DNA of 8,303 bases from Bacteroides sp. (GTDB taxonomy: Bacteria; Bacteroidota; Bacteroidia; Bacteroidales; Bacteroidaceae): positions 1 through 8,303 of the forward strand of contig DYCT01000077.1 of NCBI GenBank assembly GCA_019417975.1. Direction: 5' to 3'. The notes beneath the pieces were generated by a model. That model worked only from the letters and a program-made list of their open reading frames with translations, was not told where the DNA came from and searched no databases. Shown here piece after piece: positions 1 to 5,862 of this stretch. The translations under genes were made by a program, and so were the position numbers. Within the stretch, counting starts at the first letter, position 1, and every line of letters starts with the position of its first letter.

Positions 1-24
1 GGTTATTTGATTAATATTTAACTG

Positions 25-43
25 GTCCCGATTTTAACGGGAC
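25..43 (+). terminator. Small GC-rich hairpin, possible end of an upstream transcript
   Basis: A perfect 6-bp inverted repeat, GTCCCG and CGGGAC, encloses a 7-nt A/T loop. It lies four bases after an in-frame-1 TAA (19-21) that could end a gene entering from the left, though only six codons of that frame are visible. No run of T follows, so as an intrinsic terminator it is weak. It could equally be an mRNA-stabilising hairpin or a protein-binding site upstream of the heparin lyase gene. Confidence 0.35.
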
Positions 44-48
44 ACTAA

Positions 49-70
49 TGAACAATAATAGTATTGTTTA
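49..70. repeat. AT-rich inverted repeat upstream of the heparin lyase promoter
   Basis: Seven perfectly paired bases (AACAATA and TATTGTT, 51-57 and 62-68) surround a 4-nt centre. In RNA the stem extends to nine pairs with one G-U. The repeat is centred about 50 bp upstream of the -7 box at 106-113. That position would suit an activator site, which is inference. It may also be chance in AT-rich DNA. Confidence 0.3.
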
Positions 71-105
71 GAACAAAAACAAACCGCAGAAAAAAGTAAT
101 CAGTC

Positions 106-113
106 TACCTTTG
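106..113 (+). promoter_or_regulatory. Bacteroides -7 promoter box of the heparin lyase gene
   Basis: TACCTTTG matches the Bacteroides primary sigma factor -7 consensus TAnnTTTG in full. The predicted transcript start is near 119-121, giving a leader of about 29 nt before the ATG at 149. No TTTG is found at the expected -33 position (about 82-88), where the sequence is A-rich. A good -7 with a poor -33 is what one would expect of an activator-dependent gene, but no regulator is visible here to confirm that. Confidence 0.6.
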
Positions 114-148
114 TAGCCTACTTAATTCAACCAATAAACAATAAAGAA

Positions 149-1393
149 ATGAAAAACAACGTAACAAATTACTTTGTCTGCTTAGGAGCAGCAACTGTCC
201 TCCTCTCTGCTTGCAACAAAGAACAAATGGAAACGCTTGCAAAAGACTCTAACGACTCACAAAGTACAGAACAATTACAGGAATTCGTTACCCAAAATTC
301 GCAGGGCACTTTACAATCATTTACCAAACGAGTAAACATTCAGGCTGAATATGCTCTTCCCGCCAAAATTATTGACCAGGAATGGGTAGCTGTAGGCATC
401 GCTACACCGCATGCCTTGCAAATAGACGGCACCTTGCCTTATGCCGGACAACATTCGTTCCGCTTCGAGTTGCGAGAAGAAGACAACTCTCTGTCCGGCT
501 ACAATGAAGGAGAGACCAAAGGACGCTCGGAACTAAGCTTTTGTTATGCTACCCCCGAAGACTTTGCCAATCTGCCAAAAGAAACATATCAAAATGCCCA
601 AATATTAAAGACTGTATACCACTATGGAAAAGGTTCTTGTCCACAAGGAAGCTCTTGGCACTATCGGTTTGCCATCCGAGTGCCAGATACATTAAATCCA
701 GATGTAAATACCATCTTTGCTCAATGGCACGGTATGCCTCGCCGCAATGTTGCACAAAATCCTCAAGGAGAAGTAGTGGAGCTAACGGATGAAGAATTCA
801 TAGAATTGGAAAAAACTACTATCTTTACCAAAGAAGTAGGCTATGAAAAAATCCCTGTAACCGATGCACAAGGCAATGTGACTTATAAAAAAGGAAAAGA
901 AAACGGTTGGCTTATCGAACAAGGAGGATATCCCCCATTGGCTTTCGGATTCAACAGTGGTTTCTTTTATATCAAAGCAAATTCGGATAGAAAATGGTTT
1001 AGCGACAAAAACGACCGTACCAACGCCAGTATAAAAAAGCTGAAAAATATGCAATCGGTATCTTCCGAATACAAGACCTCTACTATTGCCTATAAATCGC
1101 CTTTAGCAGACTTTCCACGCAACACTTGGGTTGAATTTGATGTAACTATCGACTGGACAGCGTATGGTGCAGAAAAGGAAACAATTGAGAAAGACGGACA
1201 TCTGGATGTCACCATGAAAGCAAATGGAGAGGAGTATCACTTGGTCAACAATGAGGTAATTCCTATTGGCCGAAATGACCGCGATGGCTACTACTTTAAA
1301 TTTGGCATTTACCGTACCAGCAGCAGTACAGTACCTGTAATCTATAACTTAGCCGGATTCCATCAGGAGCCTGCAGGACCTGCTTGCATCTAA
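149..1393 (+). CDS. Heparin lyase I (heparinase I, polysaccharide lyase family 13), lipoprotein form
   Basis: Predicted to cleave heparin and highly sulfated heparan sulfate by beta-elimination, giving unsaturated oligosaccharides. The product (414 aa) resembles heparinase I of Pedobacter heparinus and BT4675 of B. thetaiotaomicron from about residue 60 to 405. Recognisable blocks are RVNIQAE (61-67), GETKGRSELS (121-130), YHYGKGSC (157-164), FAQWHG (190-195), EQGGYPPLAFGF (257-268), FYIKANSDRKW (273-283), SSEYKTSTIAYK (305-316) and GRNDRDGYYFKFGIYR (374-389). Likely active-site residues by family knowledge are Gln65, Arg126, His194 and a tyrosine near 381-388. Cys164 matches the cysteine implicated in the Pedobacter enzyme. 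A lipobox LLSAC puts the acylated cysteine at 22. Residues 23-58 form a Ser/Thr/Gln-rich spacer that explains the extra length over the usual 375-385 aa. No SusC/D or sulfatase is seen; a strong terminator follows. Family is nearly certain; surface or periplasmic location is not. Confidence 0.95.
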   Translation: MKNNVTNYFVCLGAATVLLSACNKEQMETLAKDSNDSQSTEQLQEFVTQNSQGTLQSFTKRVNIQAEYALPAKIIDQEWVAVGIATPHALQIDGTLPYAGQHSFRFELREEDNSLSGYNEGETKGRSELSFCYATPEDFANLPKETYQNAQILKTVYHYGKGSCPQGSSWHYRFAIRVPDTLNPDVNTIFAQWHGMPRRNVAQNPQGEVVELTDEEFIELEKTTIFTKEVGYEKIPVTDAQGNVTYKKGKENGWLIEQGGYPPLAFGFNSGFFYIKANSDRKWFSDKNDRTNASIKKLKNMQSVSSEYKTSTIAYKSPLADFPRNTWVEFDVTIDWTAYGAEKETIEKDGHLDVTMKANGEEYHLVNNEVIPIGRNDRDGYYFKFGIYRTSSSTVPVIYNLAGFHQEPAGPACI

Positions 1394-1411
1394 AGCTAAG
1401 CTTAAAAATAT

Positions 1412-1460
1412 AAAAAGGGTCGTATCATCACTCTACACAGAGCTTGATACGACCCTTTTT
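1412..1460. terminator. Strong bidirectional intrinsic terminator
   Basis: A perfect 16-bp inverted repeat (1412-1427 and 1445-1460) has five A at one end and five T at the other, so each strand produces a stem followed by a U-run. The 17-nt loop contains a nested 4-bp stem (CTCT 1431-1434 with AGAG 1439-1442). It lies 18 bp after the heparin lyase stop and 69 bp beyond the gcvT stop. It can therefore end both convergent transcripts, the heparin lyase mRNA and the pepT-gcvT mRNA. Confidence 0.9.
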
Positions 1461-1529
1461 GTCTATATCGTTACAATCCGTAACATCTTGGAGTGGCCGT
1501 TATTTTTGACACACTCTCCTAAAATCTCT

Positions 1530-2615
1530 TTATTTACGGAACGGAGGACGAACTACTACAGCTTTCACGCCCTTACCACGAATACCGATATAAATTTCAG
1601 TACCTACCTTGGCATACTCTGATTTCACATAGCCCATACCAATACCAATCTTACGGCAAGGAGACATTGTACCGCTGGTAACGTGACCAATCTTCTCACC
1701 TTCAGCATTAAGCAAATCGTAACCATGACGAGGAATACCACGATCAATCATTTCAAAGCCTACCAACTTGCGTGAAGGGCCTTCTGCTTTTTGTTTTTCC
1801 CAAATCTCACGAGAGATAAACGGTTTGTTATCAACAAATTTAGTAATCCAACCCAAACCTGCTTCGATAGTAGAAGTAGTATCATCGATATCATTTCCAT
1901 AGAGGCAGAAGCCCATTTCCAAACGAAGAGTATCACGACAACCCAAACCTACCGGTTTGATACCAAATTCTTTACCTGCCTCGAATACAGCATCCCAAAT
2001 CTTCTGAGAAGCTTCCGGATAGAAATAAAGTTCGAAACCACCGGCACCGGTATAACCCGTGTTAGAAATAATCACTTCTTTTTCGCCTGCCAATTCGCCT
2101 ACTTTGAAAGTATAATAAGGAATATCAGACAAGTTGATATCTGTCAGTTTCTGCAAAGTAGCCAAAGCTTTCGGACCCTGAACAGCCAACTGAGCAATAC
2201 GGTCGGAAGAGTTTTCCAACACAGCACCCATTGTATTCTGGCGATTGCACCATTCCCAGTCTTTTTCAATATTTGCAGCATTCACTACCAAGAGATATTT
2301 CTCCGAATCGTATTGATAGAGCAAAAAGTCGTCAACAATACCGCCCTTATCGTTCGGAAAACAAGTATATTGAATCTTACCCGGCTCCAAAGCAGCTACA
2401 TTGTTGGAAGATACTTTCTGCAAGAATTCCAATGCTTTCGGACCTTTTACCCAAAATTCACCCATGTGAGATACATCGAACACACCTACTGCATCAACAA
2501 CAGTCATGTGTTCATCAATAATTCCGCTGTATTCAATCGGCATATTATAGCCGGCAAATTCAGCCATTTTAGCTCCAAGTGCAATATGCACGTCGGTAAA
2601 CGGTGTGGTTTTCAT
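1530..2615 (-). CDS. gcvT: Glycine cleavage system T protein (aminomethyltransferase)
   Basis: Transfers the one-carbon unit from the aminomethyl group on lipoyl-GcvH to tetrahydrofolate, releasing ammonia and giving 5,10-methylene-THF; cytoplasmic. The 361-aa length is normal. The N-terminal TPFTDVH, VFDVSHMGEF (45-54), GGIVDD (91-96), GYTGAGGFEL (187-196) and CRDTLRLEMGFCLYGNDID (226-244) are family hallmarks. Residues known to contact folate in the Thermotoga maritima enzyme appear at the same numbers: Tyr83, catalytic Asp96, Asn112, Tyr188, Glu195 and Arg227. Position 191 is Ala where many homologues have Glu in GYTGE; this is not expected to abolish activity. The ATG follows the pepT stop by 8 bp, so it is probably cotranscribed and perhaps translationally coupled with pepT. 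No gcvH, gcvP or glycine riboswitch is present here. Confidence 0.96.
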   Translation of the reverse strand: MKTTPFTDVHIALGAKMAEFAGYNMPIEYSGIIDEHMTVVDAVGVFDVSHMGEFWVKGPKALEFLQKVSSNNVAALEPGKIQYTCFPNDKGGIVDDFLLYQYDSEKYLLVVNAANIEKDWEWCNRQNTMGAVLENSSDRIAQLAVQGPKALATLQKLTDINLSDIPYYTFKVGELAGEKEVIISNTGYTGAGGFELYFYPEASQKIWDAVFEAGKEFGIKPVGLGCRDTLRLEMGFCLYGNDIDDTTSTIEAGLGWITKFVDNKPFISREIWEKQKAEGPSRKLVGFEMIDRGIPRHGYDLLNAEGEKIGHVTSGTMSPCRKIGIGMGYVKSEYAKVGTEIYIGIRGKGVKAVVVRPPFRK

Positions 2616-2623
2616 AGTAATGT

Positions 2624-3844
2624 TTATTTAGCAATTAATTCGACAATTTTCAAAATTACATTCATAGCTTTCTCCATAGATTGTACCGGTACAAATTCGT
2701 AACGGCCATGGAAATTCAATCCGCCAGCAAATATATTCGGGCAAGGAAGACCTTTGAATGAAAACTGTGCTCCATCTGTACCACCACGGATAGCTTTTAC
2801 CTTTGGTTCTACCCCGGCTTGCTTCATCGCCTCAAAAGCGACATCGATGATGTGCATTACCGGTTCTATCTTCTCGCGCATGTTATAATATTGGTCATGC
2901 ATATCAAGTTCTACAGTTCCTTCTCCATATTCGGCATTGAAGCGTGCGACCAAATCAACAAGCAACTGCTTACGAGCCTCGAAGCGAGCTCTATCGTGGT
3001 CACGTACAATATAGCTGACTGTCGTTTCCTCAACCTGACCATTTACGCCTATCAGATGGAAGAAACCTTCATAACCGGTTGTACATTCCGGCACTTCATT
3101 GGCTGGGAGTTCACTCATAAAACGATTTGCTACACGAATAGAGTTAATCATCTTATCTTTGGCATAGCCCGGATGTACATTGCGACCGTGGAAAGTCAGC
3201 TTAGCACCGGCAGCATTGAAGTTTTCAAATTCCAATTCGCCTACTTCACCACCATCCATCGTGTAAGCCCAGTCGCAACCAAACCGTGCAACATCAAACT
3301 TATGAGCGCCCAAACCTATTTCTTCATCCGGATTGAATGCAATACGAATACGTCCATGCTTGATTTCAGGATGTGCCTGCAAATAAGCTATAGCCGATAC
3401 GATTTCTGCAATACCGGCTTTGTCATCAGCACCTAAAAGAGTCTTTCCATCTGTCACAATCAAATCCTCTCCCTTGTGGTCGAGCAATTCGGGAAACTGT
3501 TTCGGAGAAAGAATAATATGCTGCTCCTCATTCAATACAATATCAGATCCATCGTATGCCTCCACGATGCGAGGATTTACATCCTTACCACTCATGTCGG
3601 GACTGGTATCCATGTGTGCAATAAAGCCAACGGTAGGCAACTCTTTATCGGTATTTGCCGGCAAAGTGGCATACAAATATCCTAACTCATCGAGCGAGAT
3701 ATCGTCCAAATGCATGGCTTCCAATTCCGACTTCAAATATTCTGCAAATACCATTTGCTTGGGAGTACTGGGCGTAACACCCGTATTTTCGTCACTTTGA
3801 GTATCAAAGCTGACATATTTCAAAAAGCGTTCTATCAAGTTCAT
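2624..3844 (-). CDS. pepT: Peptidase T (tripeptide aminopeptidase, zinc-dependent, M20 family)
   Basis: Removes the N-terminal residue from tripeptides in the cytoplasm, the last stage of peptide use. The 406-aa protein has the whole M20B metal set: His77 and catalytic Asp79 in the HMDTSPD block, Asp140 in GADDKAG, general-base Glu174 and ligand Glu175 in NPDEEIG, Asp197 in YTMDGGE, and His379 in NFHGR. These lie within one residue of the Salmonella PepT positions. The dimerisation/lid region (about 210-320) is present, including FHGRNVHPGYAKDKMINSI with the conserved His near 224. The gene heads a two-gene operon with gcvT and has its own promoter just downstream of the terminator of the PurF-like gene. 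Start ATG at 3844 fits the family N-terminus (ERFLKYVSFDTQSDE). Nothing appears truncated. Confidence 0.97.
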   Translation of the reverse strand: MNLIERFLKYVSFDTQSDENTGVTPSTPKQMVFAEYLKSELEAMHLDDISLDELGYLYATLPANTDKELPTVGFIAHMDTSPDMSGKDVNPRIVEAYDGSDIVLNEEQHIILSPKQFPELLDHKGEDLIVTDGKTLLGADDKAGIAEIVSAIAYLQAHPEIKHGRIRIAFNPDEEIGLGAHKFDVARFGCDWAYTMDGGEVGELEFENFNAAGAKLTFHGRNVHPGYAKDKMINSIRVANRFMSELPANEVPECTTGYEGFFHLIGVNGQVEETTVSYIVRDHDRARFEARKQLLVDLVARFNAEYGEGTVELDMHDQYYNMREKIEPVMHIIDVAFEAMKQAGVEPKVKAIRGGTDGAQFSFKGLPCPNIFAGGLNFHGRYEFVPVQSMEKAMNVILKIVELIAK

Positions 3845-3877
3845 ATTCGCATAGATTAGATTTTGACTTACTGGGGG

Positions 3878-3909
3878 TAAAGATAAAAAAAGAGCTACGA
3901 ATCACCAAA
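3878..3909 (-). promoter_or_regulatory. Promoter of the pepT-gcvT operon, overlapping the preceding terminator
   Basis: On the minus strand the -7 box reads TATCTTTA (3885-3878), seven of eight with TAnnTTTG ending in A instead of G. A -33 TTTG lies at 3909-3906, with a 20-nt spacer in the normal range. The -33 sits in the loop of the terminator hairpin of the upstream gene, and the spacer includes one stem arm and the U-run. The predicted start is near 3871, leaving a leader of about 27 nt. Confidence 0.5.
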
Positions 3910-3927
3910 GTTTTCATAGCTCTTTTT
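3885..3927 (-). terminator. Intrinsic terminator of the PurF-like gene
   Basis: Arms 3887-3901 and 3913-3927 pair over 15 positions with a single irregularity, and a loop of 11 nt separates them. On the minus-strand RNA the irregular position is a G-U pair, whereas on the plus strand it would be a C-A mismatch, so the hairpin is better formed in the minus direction. Seven U follow (3891-3885). It begins 24 bp after the stop of the PurF-like gene and should isolate that gene from pepT. Confidence 0.85.
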
Positions 3928-3950
3928 CTAATTATTATAACTTTATGCCA

Positions 3951-5357
3951 TCAGAAATGACTTGAACCGTCAAAACAATGGGTACATACTTTACATTTTG
4001 GCAATCCGATAGATTCAATAAGCGTTTCCAGTGTATTAAACTTTAACGAAGACAGCCCGAAACGCTCTGCAATAATCTCCACCAATTTCTTGTACTCTGG
4101 AGAGTCGGTTGTAGCATATTTCTCCAAATTCTTGTCAGCATCCCCTTCCAATTCTTGAATGATACGACGTGTCACCAATTCCAAATCATTCTTTGAAGCA
4201 GAAAAGCCGATAAACGGACAACCATATATAATAGGTGGACAACCTATACGCATGTGTACCTCGCGTGCTCCATAATCATAAAGAATCTTCACATTATCAC
4301 GAAGTTGAGTGCCTCTTACAATCGAATCGTCGCAGAAAATCACTCGTTTCCCTTCCAACATTGCACGGTTAGGTATCAGTTTCATCTTTGCGACCAACGA
4401 GCGCATACTCTGATTGCTCGGTGTAAAACTACGAGGCCAAGTCGGTGTATACTTCACAATGGCACGGTGATAAGGGATTCCTTTTCCTTCGGCATATCCC
4501 AAAGCCTGTCCGATACCGGAATCCGGAATACCGCACACACAATCGGCCTCACACGAATCTTTCAATCCCATCTTCATTCCACTGGTGAAACGCACATCTT
4601 CCACATTGCGTCCTTCATAGCTGGAGTTTGGAAAACCATAATACACCCATAGGAAAGAACAAATCTGCATCTGCTGTTCCGGCTTACGCAATTGCTCCAT
4701 ACCATCAGCACGGAGATAAACAATTTCACCGGGACCTACATACTTTTCAATTTCAAAATCAAGATTGGGGAAACTATTGGTATCGCTACAAGCAGCATAA
4801 GCCCCTTCTTTCTTACCAATAACAATCGGAGTACGACCTAAACGGTCGCGAGCAGCAATGATTCCTTCTTCTGTAAGGATAAGCATAGAGCAAGAACCTT
4901 TCAGACGCCGATACACATTCTCGATTCCCTCAACAAATGTCTTTCCTTGAATAATCAGCAATGCGATAAGCTCTGTCGGATTGGTATGTCCGGAACTAAG
5001 TTCTGAAAAATGCATTCCGCTATCCAGCATTTCGCGCTCCAACTCGTCTATATTGAAAATTTTGGCTACTGTGACAATTGCGAACCTCCCTAAATGAGAA
5101 TTGAGCAAAATGGGTTGTGCATCAGTATCGCTAATCACGCCAATTCCGGCATTTCCTTGAAACTTAGGTAAGTCCGATTCAAACTTTGAACGGAAATATG
5201 CACTCTCCAAATTATGAATGGAACGAATAAAACCTTTCTCACGAGAATATGTAGCCATACCGCCACGCTTAGTCCCTAAGTGAGAATGATAGTCTGTACC
5301 GTAAAATAAATCGGCTATACAGTCGGCCTTAGCCACTGTTCCGAAGAAACCTCCCAT
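3951..5357 (-). CDS. PurF-like amidophosphoribosyltransferase homologue lacking the glutaminase nucleophile
   Basis: Related along its full 468 aa to PurF, which makes phosphoribosylamine from PRPP and glutamine. The C-terminal phosphoribosyltransferase half is well kept: PDSGIGQALGYAEGKGIPY (278-296), flexible-loop RSFTPSNQSMR (309-319), KMKLIPNR, and the PRPP motif VIFCDDSIVRGT (339-350). Cysteines 233, 380 and the 455/458/461 cluster align with the [4Fe-4S] ligand positions of Bacillus-type PurF. The N-terminal Ntn-glutaminase domain keeps its outline but not its chemistry. The protein begins MGGFFG where PurF has CGxxG, so the Cys nucleophile is Gly. The oxyanion Asn-Gly is replaced by Val97-Ala98, the Asp of SDTE by Pro127, and the HVRY arginine motif is absent. 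No upstream in-frame ATG, GTG or TTG could restore a cysteine. It may use free ammonia, receive it from a partner, or do something else. Its own promoter and terminator make it monocistronic. Sure of family, unsure of reaction. Confidence 0.9.
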   Translation of the reverse strand: MGGFFGTVAKADCIADLFYGTDYHSHLGTKRGGMATYSREKGFIRSIHNLESAYFRSKFESDLPKFQGNAGIGVISDTDAQPILLNSHLGRFAIVTVAKIFNIDELEREMLDSGMHFSELSSGHTNPTELIALLIIQGKTFVEGIENVYRRLKGSCSMLILTEEGIIAARDRLGRTPIVIGKKEGAYAACSDTNSFPNLDFEIEKYVGPGEIVYLRADGMEQLRKPEQQMQICSFLWVYYGFPNSSYEGRNVEDVRFTSGMKMGLKDSCEADCVCGIPDSGIGQALGYAEGKGIPYHRAIVKYTPTWPRSFTPSNQSMRSLVAKMKLIPNRAMLEGKRVIFCDDSIVRGTQLRDNVKILYDYGAREVHMRIGCPPIIYGCPFIGFSASKNDLELVTRRIIQELEGDADKNLEKYATTDSPEYKKLVEIIAERFGLSSLKFNTLETLIESIGLPKCKVCTHCFDGSSHF

Positions 5358-5386
5358 TGTATTTACTCTATTTATTTTTTGTGTCG

Positions 5387-5416
5387 CAAATGTAGCAAAT
5401 AAATAAAACCCACAAA
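5387..5416 (-). promoter_or_regulatory. Bacteroides-type promoter of the PurF-like gene
   Basis: On the minus strand the -33 TTTG (5416-5413, part of TTTTG) is followed after 18 nt by TACATTTG (5394-5387), a perfect TAnnTTTG -7 box. Predicted transcription starts near 5380, giving a leader of about 23 nt before the ATG at 5357. This is the most complete promoter in the window. That short leader has no room for a purine riboswitch, and no PurR-like operator was recognised. Confidence 0.75.
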
Positions 5417-5436
5417 ACAGTTTACACGGAAAATAT

Positions 5437-5444
5437 TACCTTTG
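5437..5444 (+). promoter_or_regulatory. -7 promoter box of crcB
   Basis: TACCTTTG matches the Bacteroides -7 consensus fully. No TTTG is found 18-21 bp upstream; that stretch (5413-5420) contains the -33 of the divergent promoter instead. The predicted start is near 5450, leaving a leader of only about 15 nt. This excludes a fluoride riboswitch in the crcB transcript from this promoter. Confidence 0.6.
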
Positions 5445-5465
5445 CATTGCTATTGATTCGACTTT

Positions 5466-5843
5466 ATGAAAGCATTATTGTATATATTTATAGGTGGAGG
5501 AACAGGAAGTATATGCCGTTACCTCCTACAGCTACTGCTTACCCAAAATACACACGGACGATTCCCGTTCGGTACATTCTTGGCAAACCTAATCGGTTGC
5601 TTGCTAATCGGCTTGTTTTACGCGCTCTCAACACACTGTCATCTATCACAAGAAACCCGATTGACACTTACGGTAGGTCTATGCGGTGGATTTACTACAT
5701 TCAGTACATTCAGTAATGAAAATCTGAACCTAATCCGTCAAGGAGAGTACTTACTTGCTGCTCTATACATAACAAGCAGTCTGTTTTTAGGTATTATTGC
5801 CGTAGGCATCGGATATGCCATCGGAAACAAATTGAACGGATAA
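5466..5843 (+). CDS. crcB: CrcB/Fluc fluoride ion channel
   Basis: Small inner-membrane channel that lets fluoride leave the cytoplasm; the family works as an antiparallel dual-topology dimer, and a single 125-aa gene fits a homodimer. Four hydrophobic segments are visible at about 3-22, 34-55, 66-88 and 96-120. Family motifs are GGGTGSICRY (10-19), GTFLANLIG (36-44) with the conserved pore Asn41, and GLCGGFTTFSTFSNE (71-85). Phe79 and Phe82 correspond to the two 'Phe box' residues that line the pore, and the turn at GGFTTF holds the structural sodium site in known structures. The ATG at 5466 begins right at the first helix, and its leader is about 15 nt with no clear Shine-Dalgarno. It is divergent from the PurF-like gene and convergent with the gld fusion. 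No fluoride-linked partner genes are adjacent. Confidence 0.95.
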   Translation: MKALLYIFIGGGTGSICRYLLQLLLTQNTHGRFPFGTFLANLIGCLLIGLFYALSTHCHLSQETRLTLTVGLCGGFTTFSTFSNENLNLIRQGEYLLAALYITSSLFLGIIAVGIGYAIGNKLNG

Positions 5844-5862
5844 GGCCAAAAAGGCTGTCCTG
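5844..5862. other. Convergent junction without a clear terminator
   Basis: Only 19 bp separate the crcB TAA from the stop codon of the gld fusion on the other strand. The only symmetry is a 3-bp GCC/GGC pair around five A (5845-5855), too weak for an intrinsic terminator. Each transcript probably runs into the 3' end of the other gene. Confidence 0.5.

Noticed and set aside
1470..1484. GTTAC/GTAAC hairpin downstream of gcvT as a second terminator
   Set aside because: Only 5 bp, no T-run in the minus direction, and the strong 16-bp terminator at 1412-1460 is sufficient.
2616..2623. Glycine riboswitch ahead of gcvT
   Set aside because: Only 8 bp separate pepT and gcvT, and the operon leader before pepT is about 27 nt. 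There is no room for the aptamer.
1791..2702. A 303-codon open frame on the plus strand, opposite gcvT and the end of pepT
   Set aside because: It is fully antisense to a well-supported gcvT gene, resembles no known family and has an unnatural composition. It is a by-product of the codon use of gcvT.
2819..3436. A 205-codon plus-strand open frame opposite pepT
   Set aside because: pepT carries its complete catalytic set on the other strand. The antisense frame shows no domain, promoter or family resemblance.
5319..5357. Cys13 of the PurF-like protein as a displaced N-terminal nucleophile after propeptide removal
   Set aside because: The residues after Cys13 (IADLFYG) do not match the CGxxG context, while GGFFG at positions 2-6 aligns with that motif. 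Other glutaminase residues are lost as well.
5358..5440. A longer upstream start for the PurF-like protein that would supply a propeptide and Cys
   Set aside because: The frame stays open for some 25 codons but contains no ATG, GTG or TTG, and the predicted transcription start near 5380 is downstream of most of it.
5400..5465. Fluoride riboswitch ahead of crcB
   Set aside because: The likely leader is about 15 nt, and no riboswitch-like stem or pseudoknot could be recognised in the intergenic sequence.
5696..5713. Direct repeat TACATTCAG twice in crcB
   Set aside because: It encodes the TFS-TFS part of the conserved Fluc motif, so the repeat is explained by the protein family.
5447..5716. 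An 89-codon open frame overlapping the start of crcB in another frame
   Set aside because: crcB in the neighbouring frame has every family motif. The overlapping frame has no resemblance to a known protein and begins at the predicted transcription start.
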